Shown: positions 12,509-24,798 of the stretch, piece after piece | Layout: the number at the start of each line of letters is the position of its first letter | Numbering within the stretch: the first letter of the stretch is position 1 | Assembly: GCF_037042905.1 (NCBI RefSeq) | Contig: NC_087262.1 | Location: forward strand, 24,652,501-24,716,500 | Direction of reading: 5' to 3' | Origin: Lytechinus pictus | Taxonomy: Eukaryota > Echinodermata > Echinoidea > Temnopleuroida > Toxopneustidae | Length of the DNA: 64,000 nt | The notes under the pieces: model-generated | Told to the model about the DNA's origin: nothing | Databases searched by the model: none | Seen by the model: the letters and a program-made list of their open reading frames with translations, nothing else | Program-made: the position numbers and the translations under genes

Positions 12509-15500
12509 CTAGAAATTCGGTATAAATATGTATATCTGATACAAAAAAAACTAAGATTCTTTTCTAGTCCCAGTCTTCAACACTTCATAGAGGTACAAAT
12601 ACAACTGATATTTTAAGGCCTTTGTAGCAAACTTTGGATAAAATATCTTTTTTCCTGTAGCAGCCCTTCACATGAACTTAAAAATGAGATGACTATTGAT
12701 ACATAAAAACACTAATTTCATTCCAAAATAACGACAAACACTCTCATTATATGAAGCGATACATGGCTACAGGAATGAACATCCCCTTTAAATTTGCTGA
12801 CTGAAACATGTTGGCCTAAGAACAATGTATCTTCTCTTCCAACAAACGTAAGATCATTCCAAAGTCATGTGCTTGAATAGCAACCCTCTGTGTAGCCTGA
12901 TTACCGGTAGAGCTTACACCCCTATGGAGCATACATTAGGGTTCATCCTAAACCTGTCATTCTCAATCGAAATAAACCCAAGAATAAACCCTGATGGCTT
13001 TGCTCTTCTTAGGACGAGTTCAAACAATTTTATCCAGTGGAATGACAAACATGAATCACAAAAAACACCAAGGCAGAGAAGGGTAACTGCAGGAGATTCC
13101 CCCCCCCCCCTAAAAAGCTGATTCTGCCCCAATCCCTGTACGTCAGTTTGACCTGGGAATGGGTCAGCTTGGAGTTTATGGAATCCATACATCCCCACCG
13201 GAAAAAGAATCAGCATCATGATGGAGGAGATCTCCATTTTCGTCCGTCAATATTTGATGGCCATAGAAATGTCTTTAAAATACATCTATTAAGAAATCCC
13301 TGCTTGCTTTTTTAATGGAAACTATGTTTACAAATGACAAAACAAGCGGTTCAGACGAAATGTCTTCTGGAAAATTGTTTCAACGACATGTCAAATGAAC
13401 ATGGCCTTAATCTTGAAGGTATGTGATAGTTCTGGTCAAAGCACTTGGAGAATGAAATTTGATATTGAATCTTGTTAGTTGGAGATCACTTCTCAAGGAA
13501 ACAGTCACAAACAATCCACTATGACTGATGATGCTGTATCAAGAGTATCCCCATGGTATTAGCTCTGCTATACAGAAACTAAATTAAGTATTTGATGTAA
13601 ATGGGTTGAAAAGAATTGTAACCATTTGGGGTAATTCATTAAACTCTCGAATACAGCATAATCACTAACATCTTTATTTCTAGAGCTATGATTTCATTTT
13701 TTTTTGTCGTTTACATACTGAAAACCCCCATAAATTTAAAGATATTTTGATAGTGCTAAAGCTATAAAAGAAACTGCATAATATTATGTAATTGAGTTGA
13801 GTAGTGTATGAATTCAGGACAACTTGCTGTACTGCTATCCAATCACTTATGTAAAACCATTTTTTATTCAATTTTTTTATGTTAACTCGTCACCAATTAT
13901 CATTATTCAATTTGCATTTAGCGCAAAGTTTTCTGACAGTAAATGTCTAATTTAAAATGACCAACATAATGAACCTTTAGCTTCAAACACAAGTTTTGTA
14001 AGGTGATTTTACACAATTACTATAATGTTTCAGTACCTTCAATGGAATATGTATGAACACATCCAATGGGTTTCCACTGGATAAATAAATACCAATATTG
14101 TATCGTACTGGACTATCTTCAGAAGATGTGAACATGGTTAATCAATTTATTTTCAAATCACCGTATTCCACAGACTTAACAAAGCTGAGGGAAGAATATT
14201 CACAGGTTATATTTAATAGGAGACAGAACAGAACAAAAATATATTATAATATCTTAACAAATCTATCAATATTCCTCATTTTTTAGAGGAAAAGGGCTAA
14301 AAATGTAAGAATGTAAATGAGTGTATTAATCATCATCAAATTTGTGAAAAAGCTGAAATTGCAATTATACTGTATGCCATTATATTTCACTTGAAAGGAA
14401 CAGGTATATTTCAACACAATGGACAGAGCTCAGCTATCATATCTCAGCTATCATAAGAGTGTGAATGACTTGATATGTTATCTTGATCTGATGTGGACAT
14501 AGTATGATTGCCTTATCCCAATCCAAATACTCCTTCTGATTTCACATACTTAGCAGGATATGTACATCTCTGCTCTTCCACTTAACAGCTATAAGATAAC
14601 TTTTGAAACTGTTCGATGTCAGTGATGTGCTTTGAAAATATGTGACATGGTTTACAAACCATGGAGCCATAAACAATCTACTTTGCAACAACGTCATGAG
14701 ATCATGCTATTTAGAGCAATCATTGCAGAGTATTCATATTTTGGGTAATTGACACTTCACACCACTATCAAAAAGAATTGCAATTCATGATATATTTATC
14801 ATTTTTTCAAGCTATTATATCTTTTGCAGAAAATGTTAAGTGGTAATTGATTTCAAAAGAAAGACATAAATACATGTCAATTTACCATATGTTTAAAATG
14901 TTCAATCATTTTCACAATACTATGTGTAAGTTGTAGTTTTCGTGACAGAATAAAGCCACAAATCATTAGTGGTTTATTAATAAAAATCCCTCAAATGGCT
15001 ATTTGTACAAGACAGCCATGAATGATTAAGTTAATACTATCAAGTTTATTATTAAAGCAATAAAATTAATAAATATTTTTATCTAAATAATGTAAAATGT
15101 TATAGTCTCCAAATTACGGTAAAAACTCTACAATCAAACTCATTACTAACATCTAGAATTGGCAACCTAAGTTTCTGTGTCAAAATCTCTCATACTCACA
15201 CCATATTAATTTTCAATGGAACTCATGCAAGCTCAGATTTTAATTGGATCTTGCCAGAAGGGGAAAAAACACAAACCATTCAAAGTAGATCCTCATTAGA
15301 AATAATTTCTCTGCAAGCTAGAAAACTGTATCATCATGCCATATTTGGCATTGCTCAAGGTCACTTTCACAGGGGAAATGAAATATGTGTTATCACACAC
15401 ACGTTCAATTCAGCAATTGATTTTTCATAGTGAAGAGAATTATTTATATCACAAGGAATATGTATATATGTTATTGTGGTCTTATGCTGAAGAATACATT

Positions 15501-18014
15501 GTCCTCATCACAAAGATTTGCCATAATGGCAAGCAATTGAGGAATGATTCCCACATGATATATCCTGAAAACATCAGATAATTTCAGTATAATAATGTTT
15601 TTTGTGCGTAAATTTATTTACCTTCTCTTTTTCCATATTTCTTGGGGAAGGAATAATGGTAGGCAACAATTCTCATGACAATTTTGGAATTCATCTTTTC
15701 AACACAATCTGTCTTATCAAACTTAAAAGAACAAATGCCAATGAATACTGCTATTAAATGAATTCCTTCTGTAATTATAGAAAAAATAAAAAGGGTAAAT
15801 AAATTACCTTAACTAATCAATTCAGTCAAGAGATTTAAGCAAAGATTCTGATTGTAAAATATGAAATTCAGCTCTCCATTATTATGATGTCAGTTTGAAT
15901 AATTGTATTTTATTCTACACTGTCAATATATTGCAAAATGTTGGTAAGGATTCAGTCTAATCATTATTTTGTGGTTAGCGAATAAACATAAACACAGGGA
16001 TATGAAAATATATACAAGCATATCAGTAGTTTCTTAGATGTTTTGTTATTGTATTTGTGTGATTTCATATTCATGACAGGCAAATTATATTGCTTTATCA
16101 CACATGTCATATAGCCTGACAATATTAGTATAAAAATGTAAACTTTCTGTCAAAATAAATATATTAAATGTTTAAATGTGGTGTCCACACAATCCTCAGA
16201 TTCAAAGAAACAAAAACAGATTCTCTTAAACCATAATTATGGGGGTATAAAAGTTCATGGAGGAGTATTAATAAAAGGAAAAGAATCTAGGGTTGAAACA
16301 TAATTTAAAAGCCAAAAAGGGACATCACCAACAATTATAATAAGAAAGGAATGACTATTGATACATTTCTAAACCATGATAGCTAAATATCCCTTTCTCT
16401 CAACCATATTCTGTTAGACATTTATCAAAGAATGTGTGTATGTAAATGCAAGTTATGTCCTGGTTTCACAGGACTAAAAGCAATAAATGAAATTGATTAT
16501 ACCAGCACATTAATATCATTTTCCAGAAATGGTGAATTGATATCTCCTTTCTTACCAGTAAAAGTGTTTGGGGGTATTTTGTGCAAGTGTTCTTCACACT
16601 GATGAAGTCGTGTAATGCCATCTATGAAAAACACTGCACGTTTTTTGCTTTTCACAGGAATGTACACTAACATATCAATCAATTCTGTAGGCCTACCATT
16701 TTTTTACAATTACTAGGAGAATTATATCATTTCCCTTTCAATGCCACCTCCCAAGTCAGTATTCTAACATCTTGAAATTAACAGAAATTATATTTTCTAT
16801 CAAATTGGCAACCCAAATACCAAACAAAGTCAGCAGATGAAAGAAGACATTATCATTACTTCATAAACCAAAAGATGTATGGAAAACTATCATAAAAGGA
16901 GGAAAGTTAACTGACATAAAAAGACTCAGATTTCAGGTGAAGCATAAAAGAAATGAATATCATGAAGAAAGACAGCAAAGAATCATCTCATGTCATTTAG
17001 AATGTAATTAGGAAAAACAGAGAGAGAAATGAAAGATTGGGAAAAGGCAGAGAAAATAACCCAAATCATGATAAGCACTGATGACAATTCTACCCATTTG
17101 ACAAATCTATCACCCCCAAAAGTATACAGAGATCTACACATCCACCATGTACGGAATGAAAGTTACAGCAAATCTTCATAACGATACTAATTAATGGAAG
17201 CTAGAAGGAAAAATTACATGAACAAAAAAACTCAGACATCTACAAAACAAGCACGTTAAAAAGCAGCATCCTTGGCCTCACTTCCAGGCACCAGAGAGTA
17301 TATATTTTTAACAAATGAATTTGATAGAATCAAAATTATACTGGTTTTATCATATCAACCATTCAGTCTTCTTAGGTCAATTTGTTCTATTTTTGCAATA
17401 TTTCAATATTCAAATGCATAAATATAAACAAAATAAAAGTCTACAATAATCAATTTTAGAAAATGTTCATTTGTGGTGAAATTCTGCATTTGTATAAGAA
17501 TTATATCCTCAGTGCCTGAAAGAGAAGCTACAGCATCCTAGGATTTTTGGTTATAGTTGTCGATCATGCAGGAACTCTCGAAAAACCAGAAAAAATATAT
17601 AAATAGTGAGTATGAGGAATTGGAAAAACAAGCAGCGATGCATGGGTGAGATAGAGAGTTTATTATGGTTTCTTTTCATAAGAATTTGGTAGTATTTGAA
17701 AAAAATAAATATATATAAATATAGTAAGGAGTTGTGTAAAAAAAACAATATACCTTGGGCCATGGAAAGGCAGATAGTTTTATTTTCCCGCTCCGTACTG
17801 CTTTTTGAGAAACGTTCTGCAGGGTGTATGACGGAGTGTGGGATTATTAAGATGTATATATATATAAATATCAAATATAATAATATTTCATAACCGTGTG
17901 CTGGAAGAGCATGTAGATAGAAGAGAGAGATAATAAATGAATTCAAAAGAAATCAGGGCATTTGTATTGCATTGAATTCCAATTTTTTTGTTTTTAATTA
18001 CCATTTGAATTTAA

Positions 18015-18245
18015 GCAACCATGGTCTATTGGTTCTGACTCTCACGTTACAATCACAAGGTCTTGGGTTCGAATCACAATCATGGCAAACTCGATCCAGG
18101 TGATATAAACTGTTATCGGTAGGAAGAATTCCTCACAAAAAGCTGTGAACACCAAAATTGTAGCTTTAGCCTTGCCAGGGTAGTAAGGAAGTTTCTTGAG
18201 TACCTAACAAAGTGGATATGTATGCAGTATACCCTATATCATTAT
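18015..18245 (+). mobile_element. tRNA-derived SINE
   Basis: The 5' part looks like a tRNA-derived RNA polymerase III promoter: an A-box-like TGGTCTATTGG near 18,022 and a B-box GGGTTCGAATC at 18,065-18,075. The body ends in an ATTATTAA-type tail near 18,240. The spacing fits a SINE head. It probably belongs with the copy at 51,415-51,650, which shares the end-of-body wording about TATGCAGTATACC / TATGTAGTATGCC. Confidence 0.6.
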
Positions 18246-20353
18246 TAACGTTTGAAAAATAATAAGTTGGAATTCAATGCAGCAATAATGTCTCTGATTC
18301 TTTGGAATCCATTCAATGTGTCTCGCATCTGTCTAAAGATAAATATAGATACTGATACAGATGATTAAAGATGATAAGAACAACAGGACACATTGGACTA
18401 ATTGTATCCCCGGGTCTTCTAAATTGCTCTCTCATAACAAAACATTTTAATGTTTCTTTTTTTTATCAAAAGATCTTTTTACATTTCAAAACATTCCATT
18501 ATGAATATATAGAAAAGAAAATATTACAATTGAAATGCTATATCTCATTCAAATAGCATTAATTATAATGGGACTTGTTAGAACAAAATCTTTACAACTT
18601 ATATACAGGATCTCTTACTTTTAACCGAAATATACCTCAAAACCTTTCTAATTGTATTGCCTGATAAATGTAATACAAACGATACTTATTACTATTTTAA
18701 AAATCACATTAATAATACAACATTTCAGAAAGTAAGTCAATATAAGTAGAGAATTTCAACACATCTTTTACAATCTCCAAAGATGAAAGTGGAAAATGAT
18801 ACTAAGTTTAACTTGCAAATAAAACATATTAAATTACAATTTCAAAGTTGGATACCATGATACCCATAATGATACCTCGTTGTAAGATATGATCAATACC
18901 ACAAAATTATAAAGGCTAATTAAATAATTACCACAGTGAATATAAAAGCTTTGGGGTAACTGTATGAATGCAATTAGATAAAGATATTTAAAAAATATGA
19001 TTTATTGCCGAGAGGTATTTCATTCTGTAAGCTCTGAAGAAAATATGATTTTTTTATCTAAACTAACCAATCAAAACATAATTGTTCATGATACCCCTGA
19101 CCATCTTCACATGATAATAAAAAGTCATCACGCTCTCTCTAATGACAGTGAATTCCTTGCAAATTGACAGACTAAACCTGAACTATCGCACCTGCTTCCG
19201 TGTATCAGAGGCTGCGCTTTAACCCTTTGGGCGCCAATGTATTTTGACAAGTGTGGATCAATGTTATTGTATGGTGGATAAAGGATTATGATAGGATGTT
19301 TTTCATACCTTCCAGCTATCCGCGACCTAACCAATGTGGTGCCCAAATTCATAACCAATTCAATATAAAAGCAAAATGGTGTTGCTCGTTCTTGAAAGAT
19401 GATACCCTCATAGCACAGTATATCATGAAACAAGGTTTGGCCCAGTATAATGTAATTTGCAGTAATTAAATTGAATCAATTTCCTAGGTTACTGTGTCAC
19501 ATGACATGAAGAAAAAGAGAAATGTAGGCGGGTTTTCACGGTGGATCGATAAAGAATGAATCCCCATCCAAAGCATTAAAGAAAATATTTTTTCTTGAAT
19601 AACTAGAAGTAAAGTTTTAAATTTGATTATCTTTCTTGAATTTTCTTTGTCAAAGATAATTAATGTAAACGTAGTTCACTGAGTGGATACATTACTTTCT
19701 CTCTCTATCGAAAAAATATTCTATAATTCACTTGTAGCTTTTCTTCTTATGCAATGTCATGAAGCAAACACTTTTTGAAGAAATGAAAAAAAAATCAGAA
19801 ACCCTATTTCTTTTTTTCCAGTAGAATACATAGCTACTAGACACCCATGCCTCCACTGAAATTCTGTTCTTTACTTAGCTGATAAGTACCAGGATGTAAA
19901 CATTATGAAATGGACAATAAAATTTGATGATTACGATAATTGTACTGGTTCATGATATGATAGAGGGGGGGGGGTAATAAAGTTGATATAAATGTGTAGG
20001 AGATATTGAACTTTCGGTGGGGAGATTCTGTAACTGCCCTAGATGAAACATCACATTGGACAGTTTATAATCAATGGAAATATCAAATAACCATGGCAAC
20101 AGAGGCAGGTGATGTCAAATGAAAAAAAGGCTGTAAGCCAAGACTAACAATAAATCCATTTACAAAATCATATGATGAAAATAATTTTTCAAGTTAAAAA
20201 AAAAATACATTGAAATATAGAGATATATATGATGTGTAACAAAGAGTGTATCAGCCACAGAGAGACACGGAGTCTTCATGCAGTATGAAGAGAGAAGAGA
20301 GAGATAGATAGAACAATGTGATGGAAAGATAGAGGGAATTAAGGAATACTCAC

Positions 20354-20396
20354 TGGAAAAGTTCCTAGTAGCCAGCATTGTGGTGAGGATGGCACC
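20354..20396 (-). CDS. CAMK2: CaMKII exon: end of calmodulin-binding segment (43 nt)
   Basis: Read on the minus strand, a pyrimidine-rich tract ending ACACAG precedes the exon and GTGAGT follows it. The exon encodes GAILTTMLATRNFS plus one base of the next codon. It continues KLK from the exon at 33,855-33,938 in phase 0. The peptide is identical to the C-terminal half of the CaMKII calmodulin-binding helix. It contains the two adjacent threonines equivalent to Thr305/Thr306, whose autophosphorylation blocks calmodulin binding. The 43-nt length matches, from memory, the vertebrate CAMK2 exon. The next exon (variable linker, with two bases completing an A-- codon) was not identified. Confidence 0.95.
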
Positions 20397-21051
20397 CTGT
20401 GTGAGAAAAAAACAAAATAATATAATAAAACAAAATTAACAACAACCTGTCTATAGAGGCAATTTTCTTTTATGCTTGAATATAGCTTCACATCAGAGCA
20501 GATAAACAGAAAAAAAGTAAAAATATATTGAAATGGTTTTGGCATAAATCTGTATCTGATGACCATTTTTTTCTGTTTTCTCCATTTAATTTTAGGAGAT
20601 GTACTAGGAGACATATGAGAGGGTGAAAATAATGTTTGTATTAACAAATTTTATTTTGCGTAAATTAGCAAGAAATGTGATGAATCTGAGTGCCATACTT
20701 AGTCTATTCACATGTTTTATTCTGTCCAGTAAATGACTTTAACATACAGGGGGGGGGACAGAAAATAGAACCAATGTATATTCATGGGCTGAGTATAAAG
20801 TACTATGCACACACGAGGATGTCAGATGGCTTGCAGCGTTTAGTCCATTGCACACAATCATGTTCGATTCTCCATATATCTCTTCTTTGAGTCTATATGT
20901 CTCATCTGTTACCATGTCAAAACAAACAGAACCAGTCATTATCGTTCACTTCCAGCGGCGAATCCAGGCAGGGGCGCCAGGGACGCATACCCCTTCTATA
21001 GCTTCAGAATCACCCAATGAAGAGTTATTTAAATGAAAAATGGATATGGAA

Positions 21052-21282
21052 ATCCATATTTTATTGTTTGAAATACAAATCTGAAACAAAAATACTCTGC
21101 AAATTCATTCTGCCCAATTGATCGTGGACCCTGCAGCCACTGTACAGAGCCAGGTCAACGTTGAACGCCAAACAGGGTAGCAGCGACTCCCATCTTTTAA
21201 CGTCTTTTGGTCTGACGCGGTCGGGGTTTGAACTCCCGACCTTCCGGTTGTGAGACGGACGCTCTACCAACTGACCCAACAA
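21052..21282 (-). mobile_element. tRNA-derived SINE, minus orientation
   Basis: On the minus strand the head reads GGTCAGTTGGTAGAGCGTCC, an anticodon-like loop CTCACAA, and the B-box GAGTTCAAACCCC. The body (AAGACGTTAAAAGATGGGAG, then CCCTGTTTGGCGTTCAACG) and the AAACAATAAAATATGGAT 3' end also occur in the plus-strand copy at 59,374-59,630. Two divergent copies in opposite orientation with the same non-tRNA body identify a SINE, not a tRNA gene. Confidence 0.85.
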
Positions 21283-21580
21283 ATATATATTCTACATTGA
21301 AGAAAATTGTCACCTGCGCCCTATTTTCAAATTTGCTCTTTCCACGCCTTCTATTTCAGCCCCTGAGGCAGAAGAACTCTCTCTTTATAAGAGAGACCAT
21401 GATGAAACACAAAATCACTGTCTCAAGGCATATCTCAAGAAACCTAACCATGCTGATGATAAACACCAAGGGGTTTTTACAAGAAAATGTCTGCAATCAA
21501 TTACAAATTTCTGTTGCAATTTTATAATTGATAAATTTTAGCTGTAGCAAATCAATTCACACTCCATGTTGTAAGGAGCA

Positions 21581-21827
21581 GGGCCTTACAAAGAGTTGTG
21601 ATTGGTCCAATCAATCGCAACTATGGAAAGCCAGCAAAGTCAACATATAAAATGCATGTTCATTTTTTAGAAATTCTAGATATGAATGTATATCCATAAA
21701 TTCATTGATTTCTTGACAATTTGGTGTGATCTCCTTTGTTTACAAAGGACGTTTTGCAAATTTCCTGTAGAAAAAATTATGACACTGATGGATTGGATCA
21801 ATCGTAACTCTTTGCAAGACTGGGCCC
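21581..21827. mobile_element. MITE with GGGCC-ended inverted repeats
   Basis: The left end reads GGGCCTTACAAAGAGTTGTG followed by ATTGGTCCAATCAATCG. The right end, reverse-complemented, reads GGGCCCAGTCTTGCAAAGAG followed by TTACGATTGATCCAATCCAT. The inverted arms are imperfect and about 45 bp long, the total is 247 bp, and there is no coding interior. Confidence 0.65.
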
Positions 21828-23192
21828 AGATTAGCAATCAAAAGCAAGTTTGAAATTAATTGCCAGATATGCGATTGATTTGGGGACCCCAGCTGAACTT
21901 TCTAAATTTTTCTGTTATGCCCCATACGACACATTTAGGATATAAACATGATTATTCCGAATCATCTAAATTCTGCTACTTAATCTCTCATGGATAGATT
22001 GTAAAATTCATTTAGATTTAATCATTCCAAGTTCAGATAAACTGAACATCTGAGACACGTCTAAAAAAAACAGGTGAGGTCAAACCCCAAGTAGTATATA
22101 AAAAGAAATTAGCACCTGTTCAACAGACAATTATTGATTTTTAAATGTAGTACAGGGTAGGAGCATACCATAACAAACCTCCTGTTTGGGATGAAAGCAT
22201 AGGATTATCTTGCATTATGAATTTCATAATTTTTCTAATGAAACCACATGGTATAGATTAAATTCATGCAATCAAATTCCAATATTTTTAAGGACAAAGC
22301 CACTTTTCTATTGGGCACGTTTCTATACCAATGGCACAAATATATAAAAAAAAATCAAAAGGTACAACAAATCTCTTGGGTCTATTAGAAGAGCATCGAA
22401 GGGCAATCAATAGGGCATCAACAGCCATGGACTTAGATAGCCTTGGATTGATTTAAGCCCCATAATCACCAAATTGCTTTGGTCACACATATTTTGCTGC
22501 GTACCATTGCAATTTGGAACGCAACAATATCTAGCAGTACATGGTCATGTTTAATATAGCAGTCATACTACTGCATATCTAGCTTGTAAAGCATCTCGGA
22601 TATGTCACTCATAGAAAACTGATCAAGACCTACTAGCTGGTTTTGCAGAAATGCAATCGGCCAATGAAACAGTTTTGCGACTGGGAGCGGTGTACCTGAT
22701 AAAGTGCTTTATAACCAAGTCATGGAAAAGAGAATTCTCTCAAATGAGTGTCCTGAACAAAGCGATATGGGCGCTGAAGAGACACTTTCATCCTACACTT
22801 TGTTGCGACAGATTGAACAGAATTCAGATTAGTGACTAACTGTCAAGAGTTCTTAGTAAGCACATTTTGGTCAGCTTATGTGGGTATTGGTTCATGTCTG
22901 TGTTTAAGCATTAGGCATCAGTAAAAAACTCAAATATGCATGAATGTTCCGGTAGCATTAGTATGAATCATGCAGGGCAGAAGAGTAGAAATTGATTAAA
23001 TGTCAGAAAAGGGAAAAGTTACAAGGCAAGAACTACATTCACTCCAGTGAAAATTTGAAGCAGCAAGTTAAATGAAATAAATCAAGTGAATTAAAAATAG
23101 ATCTAGACAGAAAGACAGACTAATAGGCAGACTGACAGACAGACAGATGGTTTATTCCCATTTCTGTTCTCACATGCTTTTAAAAAATTTAG

Positions 23193-23708
23193 TTAAAGGG
23201 GGATTTCATCCTGACAAAATGTTTATTGTATAACAAGCAGAAAAAATAATAAAATATATTGGCGGAAGGTTTTATTGGCAAAGGTTTAAGGAAAATCCAT
23301 CAAAGAATAAAAAAAGTTAATAGAATTTTAATTATTTGATTTGTGACATATGCAAGCAGCTTTCCTACATATTGTATGGTAAAAAATCAATGAAATCTCA
23401 TTTTCTCAGAAAATTTAAAATGGTTTATATTGTACCTTCAGTATATCAATACACAAATCATTTCACACGCGCTCCTAAAAAGAAAATAAAACCAAGGCAT
23501 CACGAACCATTAAAAAATGAAATTTATGCATTTTATATTACATAGCATATGAGGCAGCTGCTCGTTTATGACATCACAAATCAAAAACTTCAAAATCTAA
23601 TAACTTTCTTAATATTTAATGGATTTTTCTCAAACCTTTACCAATATTTTTATAATTTTTCTGCTATTTTTACAACAAACTTTTTGTCAGGGTGAACTTC
23701 CCATTTAA
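23193..23708. mobile_element. Foldback element flanked by TTAA (516 bp)
   Basis: TTAA followed by AGGGGGATTTCATCCTGAC marks the left end. The right end, reverse-complemented, starts TTAA then ATGGGAAGTTCACCCTGAC. Inverted similarity runs far inward (AGCAGAAAAAATAATAAAAT against AGCAGAAAAATTATAAAAAT, and AAAGGTTTAAGGAAAATCCA against AAAGGTTTGAGAAAAATCCA). It looks like a long palindrome rather than a short-TIR element. TTAA flanks suggest piggyBac-type target choice; this is inference. Confidence 0.75.
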
Positions 23709-24186
23709 CCCCATCAACTCAACTGAAGTGGTGTAAATGGGTGCCCAGTGAGAATTTATTCCTTGAATAAGTATTAAAAAAATACTTTATTAGCATGTAT
23801 TTTAAAGCTAGGGAAGTAATGTGCAGCACTTAAAAACATTTGTATTATGTCGCTGTATATTATATTTGTTGGATTTTATGGCCTTTCAAAACGGAAGGGC
23901 TACCCTGGCACCTGGGACCAGAAAGGTTATGGTGATTCCATTTGTATATTTCACCTCCTCAGTACAAGTGATGCCAAATACCTAACAATAATTAATGATA
24001 ATGATAGTAGGCAGTAATGTCACCTGTTGAGTGCCAGAAAGGCGTTAATGCATCGTTGATACAGGGTGAATGTCTTTATGACACTCGGTGGATATATGCC
24101 TCATCAGGGAAAAGGTTATATACCACAGCTTGTCAACACTCATGAAGGTGGAGGGATCATATCATGTCTTGCGGAATAGAACAACA

Positions 24187-24798
24187 TTAAAGGTCAAGTC
24201 CACCCCAGATAAATGTTGATTTGGATAAATAGAGAAAAAGCAAACAAGCATCATGCTGAAAATTTCATCGAAATCGGATGTAAAATAAGAAAGTTATGAC
24301 ATTTTAAAATTTCGCTTATTTTTCACAAAACAGTGATATGCACAACTCAGTGACATGCGAATGAGACAGTTGATGATGTCCCTCACTCACTATTTCTTTT
24401 GTTTTTTATTGTTTGAATTATACAATATTTTATTTTTCAAAAGATTTCACAATAAAGACCAACTTGATTGAACCATATAGTATTAAACAATGATAATAGC
24501 ACATATTCAGGGAGGAATTAATCGTTGTTTCACACGACAACAGTGAGAAAATTGGAATATTTCATATTTCACATAATACAATACAAAAGAAATAGTGAAT
24601 GATTGATGTCATCAGTCTCCTCATTTGCATACCGACAAGGATGAGAATATAACTGTTTTGTGAAATTAGGCGAAACTTTAAAATGTCATAACTTTCTTAT
24701 TTTACATCCGCTTTTGATGAAATTTATAGTGTTATGCTTGTTGGATTTTTTTCTTTTTATTTGAATCAACTTTTTGTTGGGGTGGACTTGTCCTTTAA
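24187..24798. mobile_element. Foldback element flanked by TTAA (612 bp)
   Basis: The left end reads TTAA then AGGTCAAGTCCACCCCAG. The reverse complement of the right end reads TTAA then AGGACAAGTCCACCCCAAC. The arms match for nearly 300 bp each, including GGATGTAAAATAAGAAAGTT followed by ATGACATTTTAAA on one strand and its mirror at about 24,680-24,710. The RNA would form one long hairpin. No protein is encoded. Confidence 0.85.

Larger units (their letters stand above)
1..20353 (-). other. Presumed CaMKII intron 3' of the 43-nt exon; no coding exon recognised
   Basis: This AT-rich stretch follows, in gene order, the exon ending in NFS. That exon ends in phase 1, so a linker exon must follow, and the CaMKII linker and hub domain should come next. 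I looked on the minus strand for hub signatures (RKQEII, GDFESY, FYFEN, RVWH) and found none, so the hub probably lies left of position 1, although a short variable linker exon could be hidden here. Repeats listed separately lie at 0.03-0.2, 2.3-3.6, 4.7-5.1, 7.8-8.0, 9.6-10.1, 12.5 and 18.0-18.2 kb. In 0.2-2.3, 5.1-7.5, 8.0-9.5, 10.1-12.4 and 12.6-18.0 kb I see no convincing gene, only AT-rich sequence and isolated short open frames. Confidence 0.55.

Noticed and set aside
12914..13237. 107-codon minus-strand frame with a hydrophobic start
   Set aside because: No homology recognised, it crosses a C-homopolymer, and nothing around it suggests a gene.
15622..15721. Candidate minus-strand exon (open for 33 codons, with TTTTAAG before and GTAAAT after)
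   Set aside because: It starts in phase 0 while the preceding CaMKII exon ends in phase 1. The peptide resembles no linker or hub sequence that I know. An open stretch this long is expected by chance here.
16497..16682. 61-codon minus-strand frame with mixed composition
   Set aside because: Its composition looks more protein-like than most, but there is no recognisable domain, and it does not match CaMKII linker or hub.
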